Assembly (NCBI GenBank): GCA_017615795.1
Contig: JAFZZK010000035.1
Span: forward strand, 1-64,000
DNA length: 64,000 nucleotides
Direction: 5' to 3'
From: Bacteroidales bacterium
GTDB lineage: Bacteria > Bacteroidota > Bacteroidia > Bacteroidales > WCHB1-69
The notes below the pieces were generated by a model. That model saw nothing but the letters and a program-made list of their open reading frames with translations. It was not told where the DNA came from and made no database searches. Position numbers and translations under genes: made by a program. Positions within the stretch are counted from its first letter, which is position 1. Every line of letters starts with the position of its first letter. This document shows positions 19,030-27,482 of this stretch, piece after piece.

Positions 19030-19458
19030 ATGGACGAGAAAAAGATATTGCGAGCAGAAAAGGACATCGACATCCGCTTCAACGAAGTGGACTCGATGGG
19101 CATCGTATGGCATGGCAACTACGCCTTGTACTTCGAGGATGCCCGGGAGACTTTCGGCAAGCTCTATCAGCTCGAGTATTTATATATGTATAGTATGGGC
19201 TTCTATGCCCCGCTCGTCGACCTGCACGTGCAGTATAAGCGAGCCATAAAATACCAGGATAAAATCAAGATAATCATAGAATACCACGACACCGAGGCTG
19301 CCAAAATCGTGTTCGACTACACCATTGTGAATCGTGAGACCAACGAGGTGATGGCATTGGGCCAGACCACGCAAGTCTTTTTGAATCACGATTATGAGCT
19401 CATGTTGCAAGTGCCGGAATTTTTCACGGAATGGAAGAAACTGAACGGAATCATATAA
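19030..19458 (+). CDS. 4-hydroxybenzoyl-CoA-type thioesterase
   Basis: A 142-residue hotdog thioesterase. The motif VDSMGIVWHGNYALYFEDARE is the YbgC/4-HBT active-site helix with the nucleophilic Asp. The ATG at 19030 is chosen over a TTG at 19012 that overlaps the upstream gene. It probably releases the finished polyene from its ACP, or edits stalled chains, as ApeK does. Its last 28 bases overlap the next ketosynthase. Confidence 0.82.
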   Translation: MDEKKILRAEKDIDIRFNEVDSMGIVWHGNYALYFEDARETFGKLYQLEYLYMYSMGFYAPLVDLHVQYKRAIKYQDKIKIIIEYHDTEAAKIVFDYTIVNRETNEVMALGQTTQVFLNHDYELMLQVPEFFTEWKKLNGII

Positions 19459-20630
19459 TCCACAAAATTGGCGAGGGGGTTGTCACCCCGTTAGGCTTCA
19501 CCGCCGATGCCGTCTACGCGGCCATACGGCGGGGAGAGCGCGGTGGTGTCTTGCACGAAGGCACTTTCGGCGTACCGGAACCATTTTTCGCTTCCATACT
19601 TGACAAGACACACCTCCGCAACTCTTTCAGTGCATTGACAGACTTCGGATGCGAGGGATTCACCCACGTGGAGATGGCCGCCATTCTGGCAGCCAACCAA
19701 GCCATCGAGGAAGCAAACATCGCCCCCGACCGCAGCGACGTACAGTTCATTCTCTCCACCACAAAAGGGAACGTGGACTTGCTGGAGTACAACCCCTACG
19801 AGCCGGAGCGTCCCTATCTATGGCATACCGCACAAATGGTGGCCGACTTTTTCGGCAATCCCAACCGACCCATCGTGGCAAGCAACGCCTGCATCTCCGG
19901 CTGTGCCGCACAAGTGGAGGCCTTCCGACAACTGCGTCAAGGCACCTGCAAGTACGCTGTCGTTGTGGGGGTTGACATGCTCTCCAAGTTCGTCGTGTCC
20001 GGATTCCAATCGTTCAAGGCTCTGTCGCCGGAATTATGCAAGCCGTTCGATGCCAACCGCCGCGGACTGAACCTCGGCGAGGCAGCTGCCGCGATAGTCT
20101 ATACCATAGACAAAGAAGAAAACGTACCCGCAGGCGAGCTTATCCCCGAAGGGTGGGCCATTCGCAATGATGCCAACCACATATCGGGGCCCTCGCGCAC
20201 CGGTGAGGGACTATTGCGCGCCATACAAGCCGCCACGCACGGCCATGACGCCACACGCATCGCCTTCATCAACGCCCACGGCACCGCGACACCCTACAAC
20301 GACGACATGGAATCCATGGCCATCAGCCGCGCCGGACTCACACATACGCCTGTCAACAGCCTCAAAGGCTACTTAGGGCACACATTGGGTGCCGCCGGCA
20401 TTCTCGAAGTCATCCTCTCGGCACACGCCCTGCGCGACCACGTGGCCATCCCGTCCGCCGGCACCGAAACGCCCGGCACTGTCGCCGAAATCAACATCTG
20501 CTATAACACAAACGATACCTTACATCAACAGGATGCGAACGCACACAGCATCCAAGGCGATCATTTTCTCAAGCTCATCTCTGGATTCGGAGGCAGCAAC
20601 GCCGCCCTCCTTTTTCGCATCAAACAATAA
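19431..20630 (+). CDS. 3-oxoacyl-ACP synthase (ketosynthase 2)
   Basis: A 399-residue ketosynthase more divergent than ketosynthase 1. The triad is still readable: Cys in SNACISGCAAQ, His in NAHGTATPYND and His in LKGYLGHTLGAAG. The start at 19431 overlaps the thioesterase by 28 bp, suggesting coupled translation. The small KS-like protein at 20644 follows within 13 bp. It is likely a dedicated elongating or initiating enzyme of the polyene pathway. Confidence 0.85.
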   Translation: MEETERNHIIHKIGEGVVTPLGFTADAVYAAIRRGERGGVLHEGTFGVPEPFFASILDKTHLRNSFSALTDFGCEGFTHVEMAAILAANQAIEEANIAPDRSDVQFILSTTKGNVDLLEYNPYEPERPYLWHTAQMVADFFGNPNRPIVASNACISGCAAQVEAFRQLRQGTCKYAVVVGVDMLSKFVVSGFQSFKALSPELCKPFDANRRGLNLGEAAAAIVYTIDKEENVPAGELIPEGWAIRNDANHISGPSRTGEGLLRAIQAATHGHDATRIAFINAHGTATPYNDDMESMAISRAGLTHTPVNSLKGYLGHTLGAAGILEVILSAHALRDHVAIPSAGTETPGTVAEINICYNTNDTLHQQDANAHSIQGDHFLKLISGFGGSNAALLFRIKQ

Positions 20631-20643
20631 CAAACTTTGAATT

Positions 20644-21264
20644 TTGAACTATAACTTCCACATAGAATCCCATTGTCGCATCACCAAAGAATTGGTGAGA
20701 CTGAATGACGAAACGGTCTGCCGCAATCAAGACGGGCAGGATTGGCTTGGCGACATTTACCACGCCATCGGCATGCAGTATCCCAAGTTCTTCAAGATGG
20801 ACCATCAGTGCAAGGCCGGAACGCTGGCCGCCGAGTTGCTGTTGCACGACAAGGAGTTCGACCGCGAAAACGTGAAAGCCGGATGGGGCATCGTCCTGAT
20901 GAACAGCGCCTCCTCCTTGGATGACGACCGTCGCTACGAAGAGACCATCCGCGACACGGGCAACTACTACCCCAGCCCCGCCATCTTCGTCTATACGCTG
21001 GCCAACATCGTAACGGGAGAGATTGCCATCCGACATAAAATCGGGGGCGAGAGTTCCTTCTATGTCTTTGAGAAATTCGATGGTGAACAGATGCTCGACT
21101 TGGCCGAACGTGCCTTCGCCGACACACCGGATTTAGACACGCTGCTGTGCGGATGGGTGGACTACGATGCATCCGTCCCCGACGTGTTGCTATGTCTGCT
21201 TCAACGAGATGAGAACGGCGCAGAAAAAAAACTTTCAGTCGATAAAATTAACAAACTATATTAA
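20644..21264 (+). CDS. Truncated ketosynthase-like protein (KS N-terminal half, no Cys)
   Basis: A 206-residue protein whose middle (SPAIFVYTLANIVTGEIAIRH) resembles the dimer-interface region of ketosynthases. It lacks the nucleophilic cysteine and the entire C-terminal half. This matches the Ketoacyl-synt_2 type of domain represented by ApeC in proteobacterial aryl polyene clusters. Its function there is not settled; a chain-length or structural partner of a real ketosynthase is plausible. The only usable starts are TTG at 20644 or ATT at 20641, because a stop codon lies in frame at 20638, so a weak start is unavoidable. It precedes ACP 2 by 11 bp. Confidence 0.75.
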   Translation: MNYNFHIESHCRITKELVRLNDETVCRNQDGQDWLGDIYHAIGMQYPKFFKMDHQCKAGTLAAELLLHDKEFDRENVKAGWGIVLMNSASSLDDDRRYEETIRDTGNYYPSPAIFVYTLANIVTGEIAIRHKIGGESSFYVFEKFDGEQMLDLAERAFADTPDLDTLLCGWVDYDASVPDVLLCLLQRDENGAEKKLSVDKINKLY

Positions 21265-21275
21265 TAAACAAGAAC

Positions 21276-21533
21276 ATGAAAGAACTTATAGAAGAATTAA
21301 AGAAAGAGATTATCGAAGTCCTGAACTTGGAAGGTATGACTCCTGCCGACATCGACGAGAATGCACCTTTGTTCGGTGAAGGTCTTGGCCTCGACTCCAT
21401 TGACGCTTTGGAACTCATCGTCTTATTGGAGAAGAACTACGGCATCAAGCTCAACAACGCCAACGAAGGCAAGGAGATCTTCAAGTCCGTGGCTGTCATG
21501 GCTGAATACATCGCCGCCCACAGAACGAAATAG
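21276..21533 (+). CDS. Acyl carrier protein 2
   Basis: An 85-residue ACP with phosphopantetheine serine S41 in GLGLDSIDALEL and acidic flanking helices. It lies between the KS-like fragment and the double-ketosynthase gene. Together with ACP 1 it gives the two carrier proteins typical of aryl polyene systems, one of which usually primes and one elongates. Confidence 0.92.
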   Translation: MKELIEELKKEIIEVLNLEGMTPADIDENAPLFGEGLGLDSIDALELIVLLEKNYGIKLNNANEGKEIFKSVAVMAEYIAAHRTK

Positions 21534-21536
21534 TTC

Positions 21537-23867
21537 ATGGAGAGGATAGTCGTAACAGGCACGGGCATAGTCACCTCGTTGGGGATGGGCAAGTCCGTCA
21601 CGTTGAAGATGCTCTTATCGGGGCAACGTGCCATTGGTACGCTGCAACATCTGCACACCAAGCACACTGACATCCCCGCCGGGGAAGTTCCCTACGACGA
21701 CGGTGAGCTGCGCGATTTTCTCGGCATCCCCGCCAACAAGAAGATCACCCGCACATCCTTGCTGGGACGCGTCGCCTTGAAGGAGGCCTTGGCTGAAGCA
21801 CATCTGCAAACCGCAAGCGACAAGCGTGTTGCCTTCATCAACGGCAACACGGTCGGCGGCATGGAAAAAAGTGAACGTTTCTATCATCACTTTTTGAACG
21901 ACAATGAGCGCAACGACTACATTGCCCTGCATGACTGCGGCGCCTGCACCGATCTCATCGCCGAGGAGTATGGCGGCAAGTTCGAGTTGATAACCACCAT
22001 TTCCACAGCCTGCTCGTCAGCGGCCAACGCCATCATCCTTGGTGCCAATCTCATCCGGGAGGGCAAGGCCGACATCGCGGTGGTTGGCGGCACAGAGTGT
22101 CTCTCACTCTTCCATCTCAACGGGTTCAACTCATTGATGATTCTGGACAACGATCCCTGCCGGCCTTTCGATGCGGAGCGCCACGGCCTCAATTTGGGCG
22201 AAGGCGCCGCCTACATCGTCATTGAGGGCGAATCCACTGCCGCACGTCGCGGCATTGCCCCGTTGTGCCAACTTTCGGGATACGGAAACGCCTGCGACGC
22301 TTTCCACCAGACTGCGACCTCCCCCAACGGCGAAGGCGCTTATCGCGCCATGCGACAAGCGCTTGCTTCGAGTGGACTAACGCCTGACGACATCGACTAC
22401 ATCAACGCTCATGGCACCGGGACGGACAACAACGACCTCTGTGAGGGCATCGCCATGATGCGTATTTTCGGCGATCAGATGCCGCCCGTCTCCTCCACCA
22501 AGAGCTACACCGGACACACCACCAGCGCTGCCGGCGGCGTGGAGAGCGTCATCTCCATATTGGCACTGCAGCACCAGTTCATCCCGGCGAACATAGGCTT
22601 CAAGACCCCTATTGCAGAACACAACTTCCGTCCTGTCGACCATGTGGTCAAGGATGCCGCACTTCAACATGTGCTCACCAATTCCTTTGGATTCGGAGGC
22701 AACGACTCGTCCTGCATCTTTTCAACATTGGACGCGGCGAAGCAGGCTTCAAACGCCATACAATCAGACATGGCAAGCCACGCCTCCACAGGCGAAGCAT
22801 ACATCCGCGCCATCTCACAGATTTCCGTGCAACAACCGCTCAGTGACGAGTGGTTCGAGCATCCTATCATGCCGGCACAGCCCTACAACGAGTCCATCGA
22901 GCCAGACTACAAGCCCTACTTCTCCCCCATTGCGGCACGCAGGATGGGCAAGCTCCTCAAGCGCGCCGTGGCCACCGCCGTCAGCGCCCTACAAAAAGCT
23001 GGCATGCCCACCGATGGCACAGCCCTGCTTGACGCCGTCATCACAGGCACGGGATTGGGTTGCATCGACAGCACCGAAAAGTTCCTCACGGCCATGCTCG
23101 ACAACGACGAGGAGTGCCTGCCACCCACTCATTTCATGCAGTCCACCCACAACACCATCGGTTCGCAAGTGGCCCTGCACCTGAAATGCCACGGCTACAA
23201 CTGCACCTATTCACACCGCGGGACATCCTTTGACAGCAGCTTGTTCGACGCCCTCTCGCAAATACGCCTCGGCCTTATCCACAACGCCCTCGTAGGCGGG
23301 CAAGACGAGATGACCCCTGCCTATTTCGACATGCTCGGCAAAATCGGCTATTGGAGAACGGGCGATGTAAGTCCTGACACGCTCCGCAAGGCCGACAACC
23401 CGGGCTCGCTTTCCGGCAGCTGTTCGTTGAACATGTTCGTCACGGATGTTCCAGACCGTGAATCGCTCTGTCGCATCGATGGCATGGACCTACTCAACAA
23501 GCCCACGCCCGACGAGCTACGCGAACATGTCAGACAACTGATTGCAAATGCCGGCCTCACGCCCGACGATGTGCCGTATCTCATGCTGGGGCTGAGCGGC
23601 GACAAGGAGAACGACGCCGTATATCGCGCCTTTTCCGCCGATATTATGCCGCAAAAAAACATTCTCTGGTACAAACACATTTTCGGGGAATCGTTCTGTT
23701 CCTCTGCATTTGGCGTATATGCCGCTGCACTCTGCCTGCACCGGAGTACCGTTCCAATGCACCTCTTCTACGGCAAGAACTATTCAAAAGCCTTGCCCAA
23801 ACATATACTCGTGTACAACCATTTTCACAACATAGACCACTCTCTACTCCTTCTGTCACAATGCTAA
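21537..23867 (+). CDS. Ketosynthase fused to a degenerate ketosynthase-like domain
   Basis: A 776-residue protein. Residues 1-400 are a complete FabF-type ketosynthase with C159 (STACSSAAN), H292 (NAHGTGTD), K322 and H327 (STKSYTGHTTSAAGG). Residues about 430-776 form a second, degenerate ketosynthase-like module. There the nucleophile segment reads TYSHRGTSFDSS, with Gly562 where Cys should be, and no histidine motifs are apparent. This resembles a KS and chain-length-factor pair joined in one chain. The start is 3 bp after the ACP 2 stop. The last 7 bases overlap the next gene. Confidence 0.85.
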   Translation: MERIVVTGTGIVTSLGMGKSVTLKMLLSGQRAIGTLQHLHTKHTDIPAGEVPYDDGELRDFLGIPANKKITRTSLLGRVALKEALAEAHLQTASDKRVAFINGNTVGGMEKSERFYHHFLNDNERNDYIALHDCGACTDLIAEEYGGKFELITTISTACSSAANAIILGANLIREGKADIAVVGGTECLSLFHLNGFNSLMILDNDPCRPFDAERHGLNLGEGAAYIVIEGESTAARRGIAPLCQLSGYGNACDAFHQTATSPNGEGAYRAMRQALASSGLTPDDIDYINAHGTGTDNNDLCEGIAMMRIFGDQMPPVSSTKSYTGHTTSAAGGVESVISILALQHQFIPANIGFKTPIAEHNFRPVDHVVKDAALQHVLTNSFGFGGNDSSCIFSTLDAAKQASNAIQSDMASHASTGEAYIRAISQISVQQPLSDEWFEHPIMPAQPYNESIEPDYKPYFSPIAARRMGKLLKRAVATAVSALQKAGMPTDGTALLDAVITGTGLGCIDSTEKFLTAMLDNDEECLPPTHFMQSTHNTIGSQVALHLKCHGYNCTYSHRGTSFDSSLFDALSQIRLGLIHNALVGGQDEMTPAYFDMLGKIGYWRTGDVSPDTLRKADNPGSLSGSCSLNMFVTDVPDRESLCRIDGMDLLNKPTPDELREHVRQLIANAGLTPDDVPYLMLGLSGDKENDAVYRAFSADIMPQKNILWYKHIFGESFCSSAFGVYAAALCLHRSTVPMHLFYGKNYSKALPKHILVYNHFHNIDHSLLLLSQC

Positions 23868-24214
23868 TTCTCATCATCCTTATCATCGTCCAGTCCATCC
23901 TGTTGGTGGCAGCCCAGAGCCTGCTTAAAATCTCCGTGGAGCTTTTTGGCGATTTCTCCTGGACGTGGGCCTATTTCAAGACCGTCTTCACCACCTGGCA
24001 GTTCGCGGCCTCCGGCATCTGTGCTCTCACGGCCATGCTGGTCTGGATGTACGTGCTCAAGCACTACCAGTTCAGCGTCGCCTACCCCCTGCTTTCCATC
24101 AGCTACATCATCGGCCTGTTGTCGGCGCATTTCGTCTTCCACGAGGCGGTGCCCTTCACCCGCTGGATCGGCGTGGTGATCGTGATGATAGGGGTGTTTT
24201 TCATAGTAAAGTAA
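23861..24214 (+). CDS. Small multidrug-resistance/EamA-type membrane protein
   Basis: A 117-residue protein with four predicted membrane helices in the SMR/EamA fold (AYPLLSISYIIGLLSAHFVF and a C-terminal WIGVVIVMIGVFFIVK). Size and pattern resemble ArnE/ArnF-like half-transporters, which flip lipid-linked sugars. It overlaps the upstream KS gene by 7 bp, so it belongs to the same transcript. It may flip a lipid-linked intermediate of the pathway; the substrate cannot be read from the sequence. Confidence 0.75.
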   Translation: MLILIILIIVQSILLVAAQSLLKISVELFGDFSWTWAYFKTVFTTWQFAASGICALTAMLVWMYVLKHYQFSVAYPLLSISYIIGLLSAHFVFHEAVPFTRWIGVVIVMIGVFFIVK

Positions 24215-24400
24215 GTGATGAGGTCGCCACGGTCCACCCCACACTCCCGTGTGGGGTTACACTGTAGTGGCTGACTTCGGCAGCGTGCTTCTCGCATCGC
24301 GCCGTACTGTAGTGCACGCTACTGTATGGGCGCGCCACCACCCACCACACTCCTCCACCACTCCCCGCTGCCGAAGGCAGCACCCTCTCTGTAACACCAC

Positions 24401-24454
24401 ACGGCAGTGTGGTGCAGCACGGTAGTATAGTGCAGCATGACAGTATGGTGACTG
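24401..24454 (+). repeat. 18-bp tandem repeats, first block
   Basis: Three successive 18-mers related to ACGGCAGTGTGGTGCAGC start at 24401, 24419 and 24437; the last two are diverged. Confidence 0.8.
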
Positions 24455-24559
24455 TACAACAGTGTAGCAGCAACAACCGTGACAACGCATATACAACGAC
24501 TCGCACCCCGCTCCTCCACTCCCCCGCTGCCGAAGGCAGCACCCTCTCTGTAACACCAC

Positions 24560-24613
24560 ACGGCAGTGTGGTGCAGCGCAGCAGTGTGGTGCAGCACGGC
24601 AGTGTAGTGCAGC
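24560..24613 (+). repeat. 18-bp tandem repeats, second block
   Basis: Three 18-mers start at 24560, 24578 and 24596: ACGGCAGTGTGGTGCAGC, then GCAGCAGTGTGGTGCAGC, then ACGGCAGTGTAGTGCAGC. Confidence 0.85.
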
Positions 24614-24707
24614 ATCCTCACCCTCGGGCTCTCGAAGAGAGCCACCCATACAATAACCCGACAAAAAACACGTTAACAAAAATCGAACAAAACTAAAATA
24701 CGACATT

Positions 24708-25157
24708 ATGAGCTACACACAACTTTACTATCACATTGTTATCCGTACACACTGCAGTTACCCCACCATTAAAGAGGAGTATGAACGGGAATTGTACAAT
24801 TTTATTTACGGTATGTGCAAAAACAGGGACGTCGAACTCCTCCGCATAGGTGGAATGCCCGATCATTTACACCTGTTTGTCGCACTGCCATCATTATTGC
24901 CTGTCGGGAGATTTGTGCAGGCAATCAAATCCGTGACCAGTGTATGGATGAAAGAGAACCCGCATTTCCCGGACTTTGACCGCTGGTCGAAAGAATATGC
25001 CGCCTTCACATACTCGACACGAGATAAAAATATGATCATTAACTATATCCGTAACCAGAAGAAGCACCACAAGAAGGTAGCATTCCGAGAAGAATACAGA
25101 CAGTTTTTATTGGACAACAAGGTGGAGATACAAGAGCAATTTTTCCTATTGGACTAG
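24708..25157 (+). mobile_element. REP-associated tyrosine transposase (IS200-like, Y1)
   Basis: A 149-residue single-domain Y1 transposase. The HUH metal-binding motif is in GMPDHLHLFVAL and the likely nucleophilic tyrosine is in INYIRNQKKHHKK. The size fits IS200/IS605 TnpA and RAYT proteins. There is no TnpB partner. The gene is bracketed by palindromes in opposite orientation: GAA-loop hairpins to the left and TTC-loop hairpins to the right. That arrangement favours a RAYT acting on REP sequences over a mobile IS200 copy. It sits between genes of the biosynthetic cluster. Confidence 0.85.
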
Positions 25158-25168
25158 TTTGTTGGGTT

Positions 25169-25184
25169 GCTCTCTTCGAGAGCC
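25169..25184. repeat. Right REP hairpin, inverted copy of the left one
   Basis: GCTCTCTTCGAGAGCC, the reverse complement of most of GGCTCTCGAAGAGAGCC at 24627-24643. It lies 11 bp after the transposase stop codon. Confidence 0.8.
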
Positions 25185-25581
25185 ACATCGCCACGGGCGC
25201 CGCGCTCTACCCCACACTCCCGTATGGGGTTACAAAGTAGTAGCTGCCTTCGGCAGCCGTATACTACGATTTCTTCACAATGCGAGACCTATGGACGCTT
25301 CGCACTATCGTACTCCACGGGTTAGACTGTACTGCCTCCGGCAGCGAGATTACCACGGGCACCGCGCTCTACCCCACACTTGGGTGGGGTTACAAAGTAG
25401 CAGCTGCCTCCGGCAGCCGTATACTACGATTTCTTCACAATGCGAGACCAATGGACGCTTCGCACTATCGTACTCCACGGGTTAGACTGTACTGCCTTCG
25501 GCAGCGAGATCACCTCGGGCACCGCGCTCCACCCCACACTTGGGTGGGGTTACAAAGTAGCAGCTGCCTCCGGCGGCGAGA
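25181..25581 (+). repeat. 160-bp tandem repeat array, about 2.5 units
   Basis: Units begin near 25181, 25341 and 25501; the spacing is 162 bp and then 160 bp. Each full unit carries a CCCCAC...GTGGGG hairpin, a GCTGCCTTCGGCAGC or GCTGCCTCCGGCAGC hairpin and a third ACTGCC(T/C)...GGCAG hairpin. The last unit is cut short before the lolA-like promoter. No gene is seen in 25158-25672; the open frames there follow the repeat. Confidence 0.9.
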
Positions 25582-25597
25582 TGTCTCGTATTTTTTA

Positions 25598-25605
25598 TAT
25601 TTTTG
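25598..25605 (+). promoter_or_regulatory. Promoter -7 element of the lolA-like gene
   Basis: TATTTTTG followed by CGGCCT, located just after the tandem array. The leader would be about 60 nt. It gives the genes after the transposase their own promoter. Confidence 0.7.
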
Positions 25606-25672
25606 CGGCCTGGATTAAACTTCGTAAAGTTTCTGATTTCTTAACGAATCATTTCTTCACTTTCCAACCCGT

Positions 25673-26308
25673 ATGAAAAAAACCATCATCTTTTTCACCA
25701 TAATCCTGGCCGTTTTTGCCACATACGCGCAAAGCAGTTACGGCACCGAAGTCACTGGCGACCAAAAGACTGCGTTGGTCTCAGCCATCGAGAAAGCGCA
25801 TAGCCAGTTGAGCACGCTCAGTGCGAACTTCACCCAAGAAAAGACATCCTCGCTCATGACCGACAAAGTGGTGCAAAAAGGCAAACTCCGCTACAAGTCG
25901 CCCAAACAACTACGCTGGGAATACACCTCTCCCAAAGCCATGGCTGTCATCTTCACCGATGGCAAAGTTTTATTAAAGACAGACAAGGGCAACGTCAACA
26001 ACCCCAACAAGATGCTCAACGAGATGGGGTCACTCATCATCAACACCATCAACGGCAGTTTCTTGAAAGAGAACAAGGATTTCAAAGTCACCTACTACAA
26101 GAATGCCAAAAACAGCAAGGTTATTGTCAAACTCGTGCCCCTCAACAAGCGCATCAAGGCCTACTACTCCAAGATGGTCATAGAACTGGATGGCAACACA
26201 CACTTGGCCGACAAAGTGGCGATGCACGAGGTGAACGGTGATATCACCACCATCACCTTCAGCGACAAGAAAAGCAACGGCACCATCCCTGAGGACGTTT
26301 TTAAATAG
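25673..26308 (+). CDS. LolA-like outer-membrane lipoprotein carrier
   Basis: A 211-residue periplasmic protein with a signal peptide (about 1-20, ending TYAQ). A LolA/LppX-type fold follows, recognisable from LSTLSANFTQEKTSSLMTDK and GKLRYKSPKQLRWEYTSP. LolA-like proteins are constant members of aryl polyene clusters (ApeL), where they probably carry the aryl lipid across the periplasm. That context makes a dedicated role likelier than general lipoprotein sorting. It is followed by the FabZ-like gene at 26323. Confidence 0.85.
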   Translation: MKKTIIFFTIILAVFATYAQSSYGTEVTGDQKTALVSAIEKAHSQLSTLSANFTQEKTSSLMTDKVVQKGKLRYKSPKQLRWEYTSPKAMAVIFTDGKVLLKTDKGNVNNPNKMLNEMGSLIINTINGSFLKENKDFKVTYYKNAKNSKVIVKLVPLNKRIKAYYSKMVIELDGNTHLADKVAMHEVNGDITTITFSDKKSNGTIPEDVFK

Positions 26309-26322
26309 AATACAATCGCAAC

Positions 26323-26694
26323 ATGTTCAAAGACACGCTTTTCACCATAGTCCAAATGACCATCGACGGTCCGCACGGAGAGTTCGACATCCGGCTCAAT
26401 GAAGGACACCCCATATATGCCGGCCATTTCCCTGGCGACCCCATAACACCGGGTGTCTGCATCGTTCAGATAACAACGGATCTTTTTGAGCACATCCAAG
26501 GGAAGCCCTGTGTGTTGACCGAGGCCAAGAACATCAAGTTCCTCAATCTTGTAAGACCTAAGGAACACGCCGACATCCACTACACAATGGATTGGGAGCC
26601 TGTGGATGCCAACCATTTCAAAGTGAAGTCCATGGTTACTGACGGCGACACGGTGTTCGCCAAAATGAGTGTCACCATAGCCCTACAAGCCTAA
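26323..26694 (+). CDS. FabZ-like hotdog dehydratase
   Basis: A 123-residue hotdog protein with GHPIYAGHFPGDPITPGVCI, which carries the FabZ catalytic His in GHFPG. It corresponds to the ApeI-type dehydratase and is the second dehydratase of the cluster. It is shorter than full FabZ and lacks an obvious catalytic Glu segment, so activity is not certain. It starts 14 bp after the LolA-like gene. Confidence 0.82.
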   Translation: MFKDTLFTIVQMTIDGPHGEFDIRLNEGHPIYAGHFPGDPITPGVCIVQITTDLFEHIQGKPCVLTEAKNIKFLNLVRPKEHADIHYTMDWEPVDANHFKVKSMVTDGDTVFAKMSVTIALQA

Positions 26695-26705
26695 CGCCCG
26701 CGCCT

Positions 26706-27467
26706 ATGCCCGAAGAGACCAAATCCTTGATGAAAAGCCAGCGCGCATGCGTTATCATCCCCACTTACAACAATGCCAGCACAGTGGTCGACGTAGTCCG
26801 CTCTGTGTTGCACTACTGCGAAGACGTGTTTGTCGTCAATGACGGCTGCACCGATGACACGATGATGGTATTACAGCAGGCAGCCCTGCCCATAAAAATA
26901 TTGGCTTACACACCCAACAAGGGCAAGGGAACGGCGTTGACCACTGGTTTCCGCGAGGCGCTACGCCAAGGCTTCCGCTACGCGCTGACCCTCGATTCCG
27001 ACGGGCAGCACAAAGCAGAGGACATTCCAACGTTCGCCGCCTATATCGCCCACCACGAAGACGCACTGCTCCTCGGCAGTCGCGGGCTCGAACATGAGAA
27101 CATGCCCCGCAAGAACACCTTTGCCAACCGTTTCTCCAATTTCTGGTTTACCGTGCAGACCGGCAAGCGGCTGCCAGACACCCAGACGGGCTTCCGTCTT
27201 TATCCGCTGCACAAGATGGGCAACATGCGCTTGTTCACCTCCCGTTATGAAGCGGAGCTGGAACTGCTCGTCTTCTCCGCCTGGCGCGGCATTGACATCG
27301 TGCCACTCCCCATCCATGTCTATTATCCGCCCGCCGAGGAACGCGTCTCCCATTTCCGTCCCGGCCCCGACTTTGCCCGCATCAGCCTCCTCAACACCTG
27401 CCTCTGCTTCATCGCTATCTTGTACGGCTACCCGTCCATGTTCATCCGGAAAGTCCTCAAGAAGTAG
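26706..27467 (+). CDS. Family 2 glycosyltransferase
   Basis: A 253-residue GT-A fold enzyme. It has ACVIIPTYNNAS near 14-25, VVNDGCTDDT and the LTLDSDGQHKAED segment containing the metal-binding DxD. It resembles dolichyl-phosphate-mannose-synthase-like transferases. In aryl polyene clusters a GT2 gene of this kind commonly accompanies the acyltransferase, probably helping to build the lipid anchor. Donor and acceptor cannot be told from the sequence. Confidence 0.88.
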   Translation: MPEETKSLMKSQRACVIIPTYNNASTVVDVVRSVLHYCEDVFVVNDGCTDDTMMVLQQAALPIKILAYTPNKGKGTALTTGFREALRQGFRYALTLDSDGQHKAEDIPTFAAYIAHHEDALLLGSRGLEHENMPRKNTFANRFSNFWFTVQTGKRLPDTQTGFRLYPLHKMGNMRLFTSRYEAELELLVFSAWRGIDIVPLPIHVYYPPAEERVSHFRPGPDFARISLLNTCLCFIAILYGYPSMFIRKVLKK

Positions 27468-27482
27468 CACACAACCCATAAC

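Larger units (their letters stand above)
24237..24643. repeat. Left REP-like palindrome cluster
   Basis: This 490-bp gene-free stretch upstream of the transposase is packed with hairpins. They are CCCCACAC-TCCC-GTGTGGGG (24237-24256), GCTGCCGAAGGCAGC at 24367-24381 and again at 24526-24540, CACCACAC-GGCA-GTGTGGTG near 24393 and 24553, and GGCTCTCGAAGAGAGCC at 24627-24643. A segment of about 55 bp around each GCTGCCGAAGGCAGC is present twice. Open frames on both strands here are by-products of the repeats. Confidence 0.85.

Noticed and set aside
24201-24706. Open frames on both strands in the left REP cluster as genes
   Set aside because: They follow the repeat composition, lack starts with any context and code low-complexity proteins rich in C, H and R.
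25159-25676. Overlapping plus-strand open frames after the transposase
   Set aside because: They are the tandem 160-bp unit read in three frames; the peptide repeats mirror the DNA repeats.
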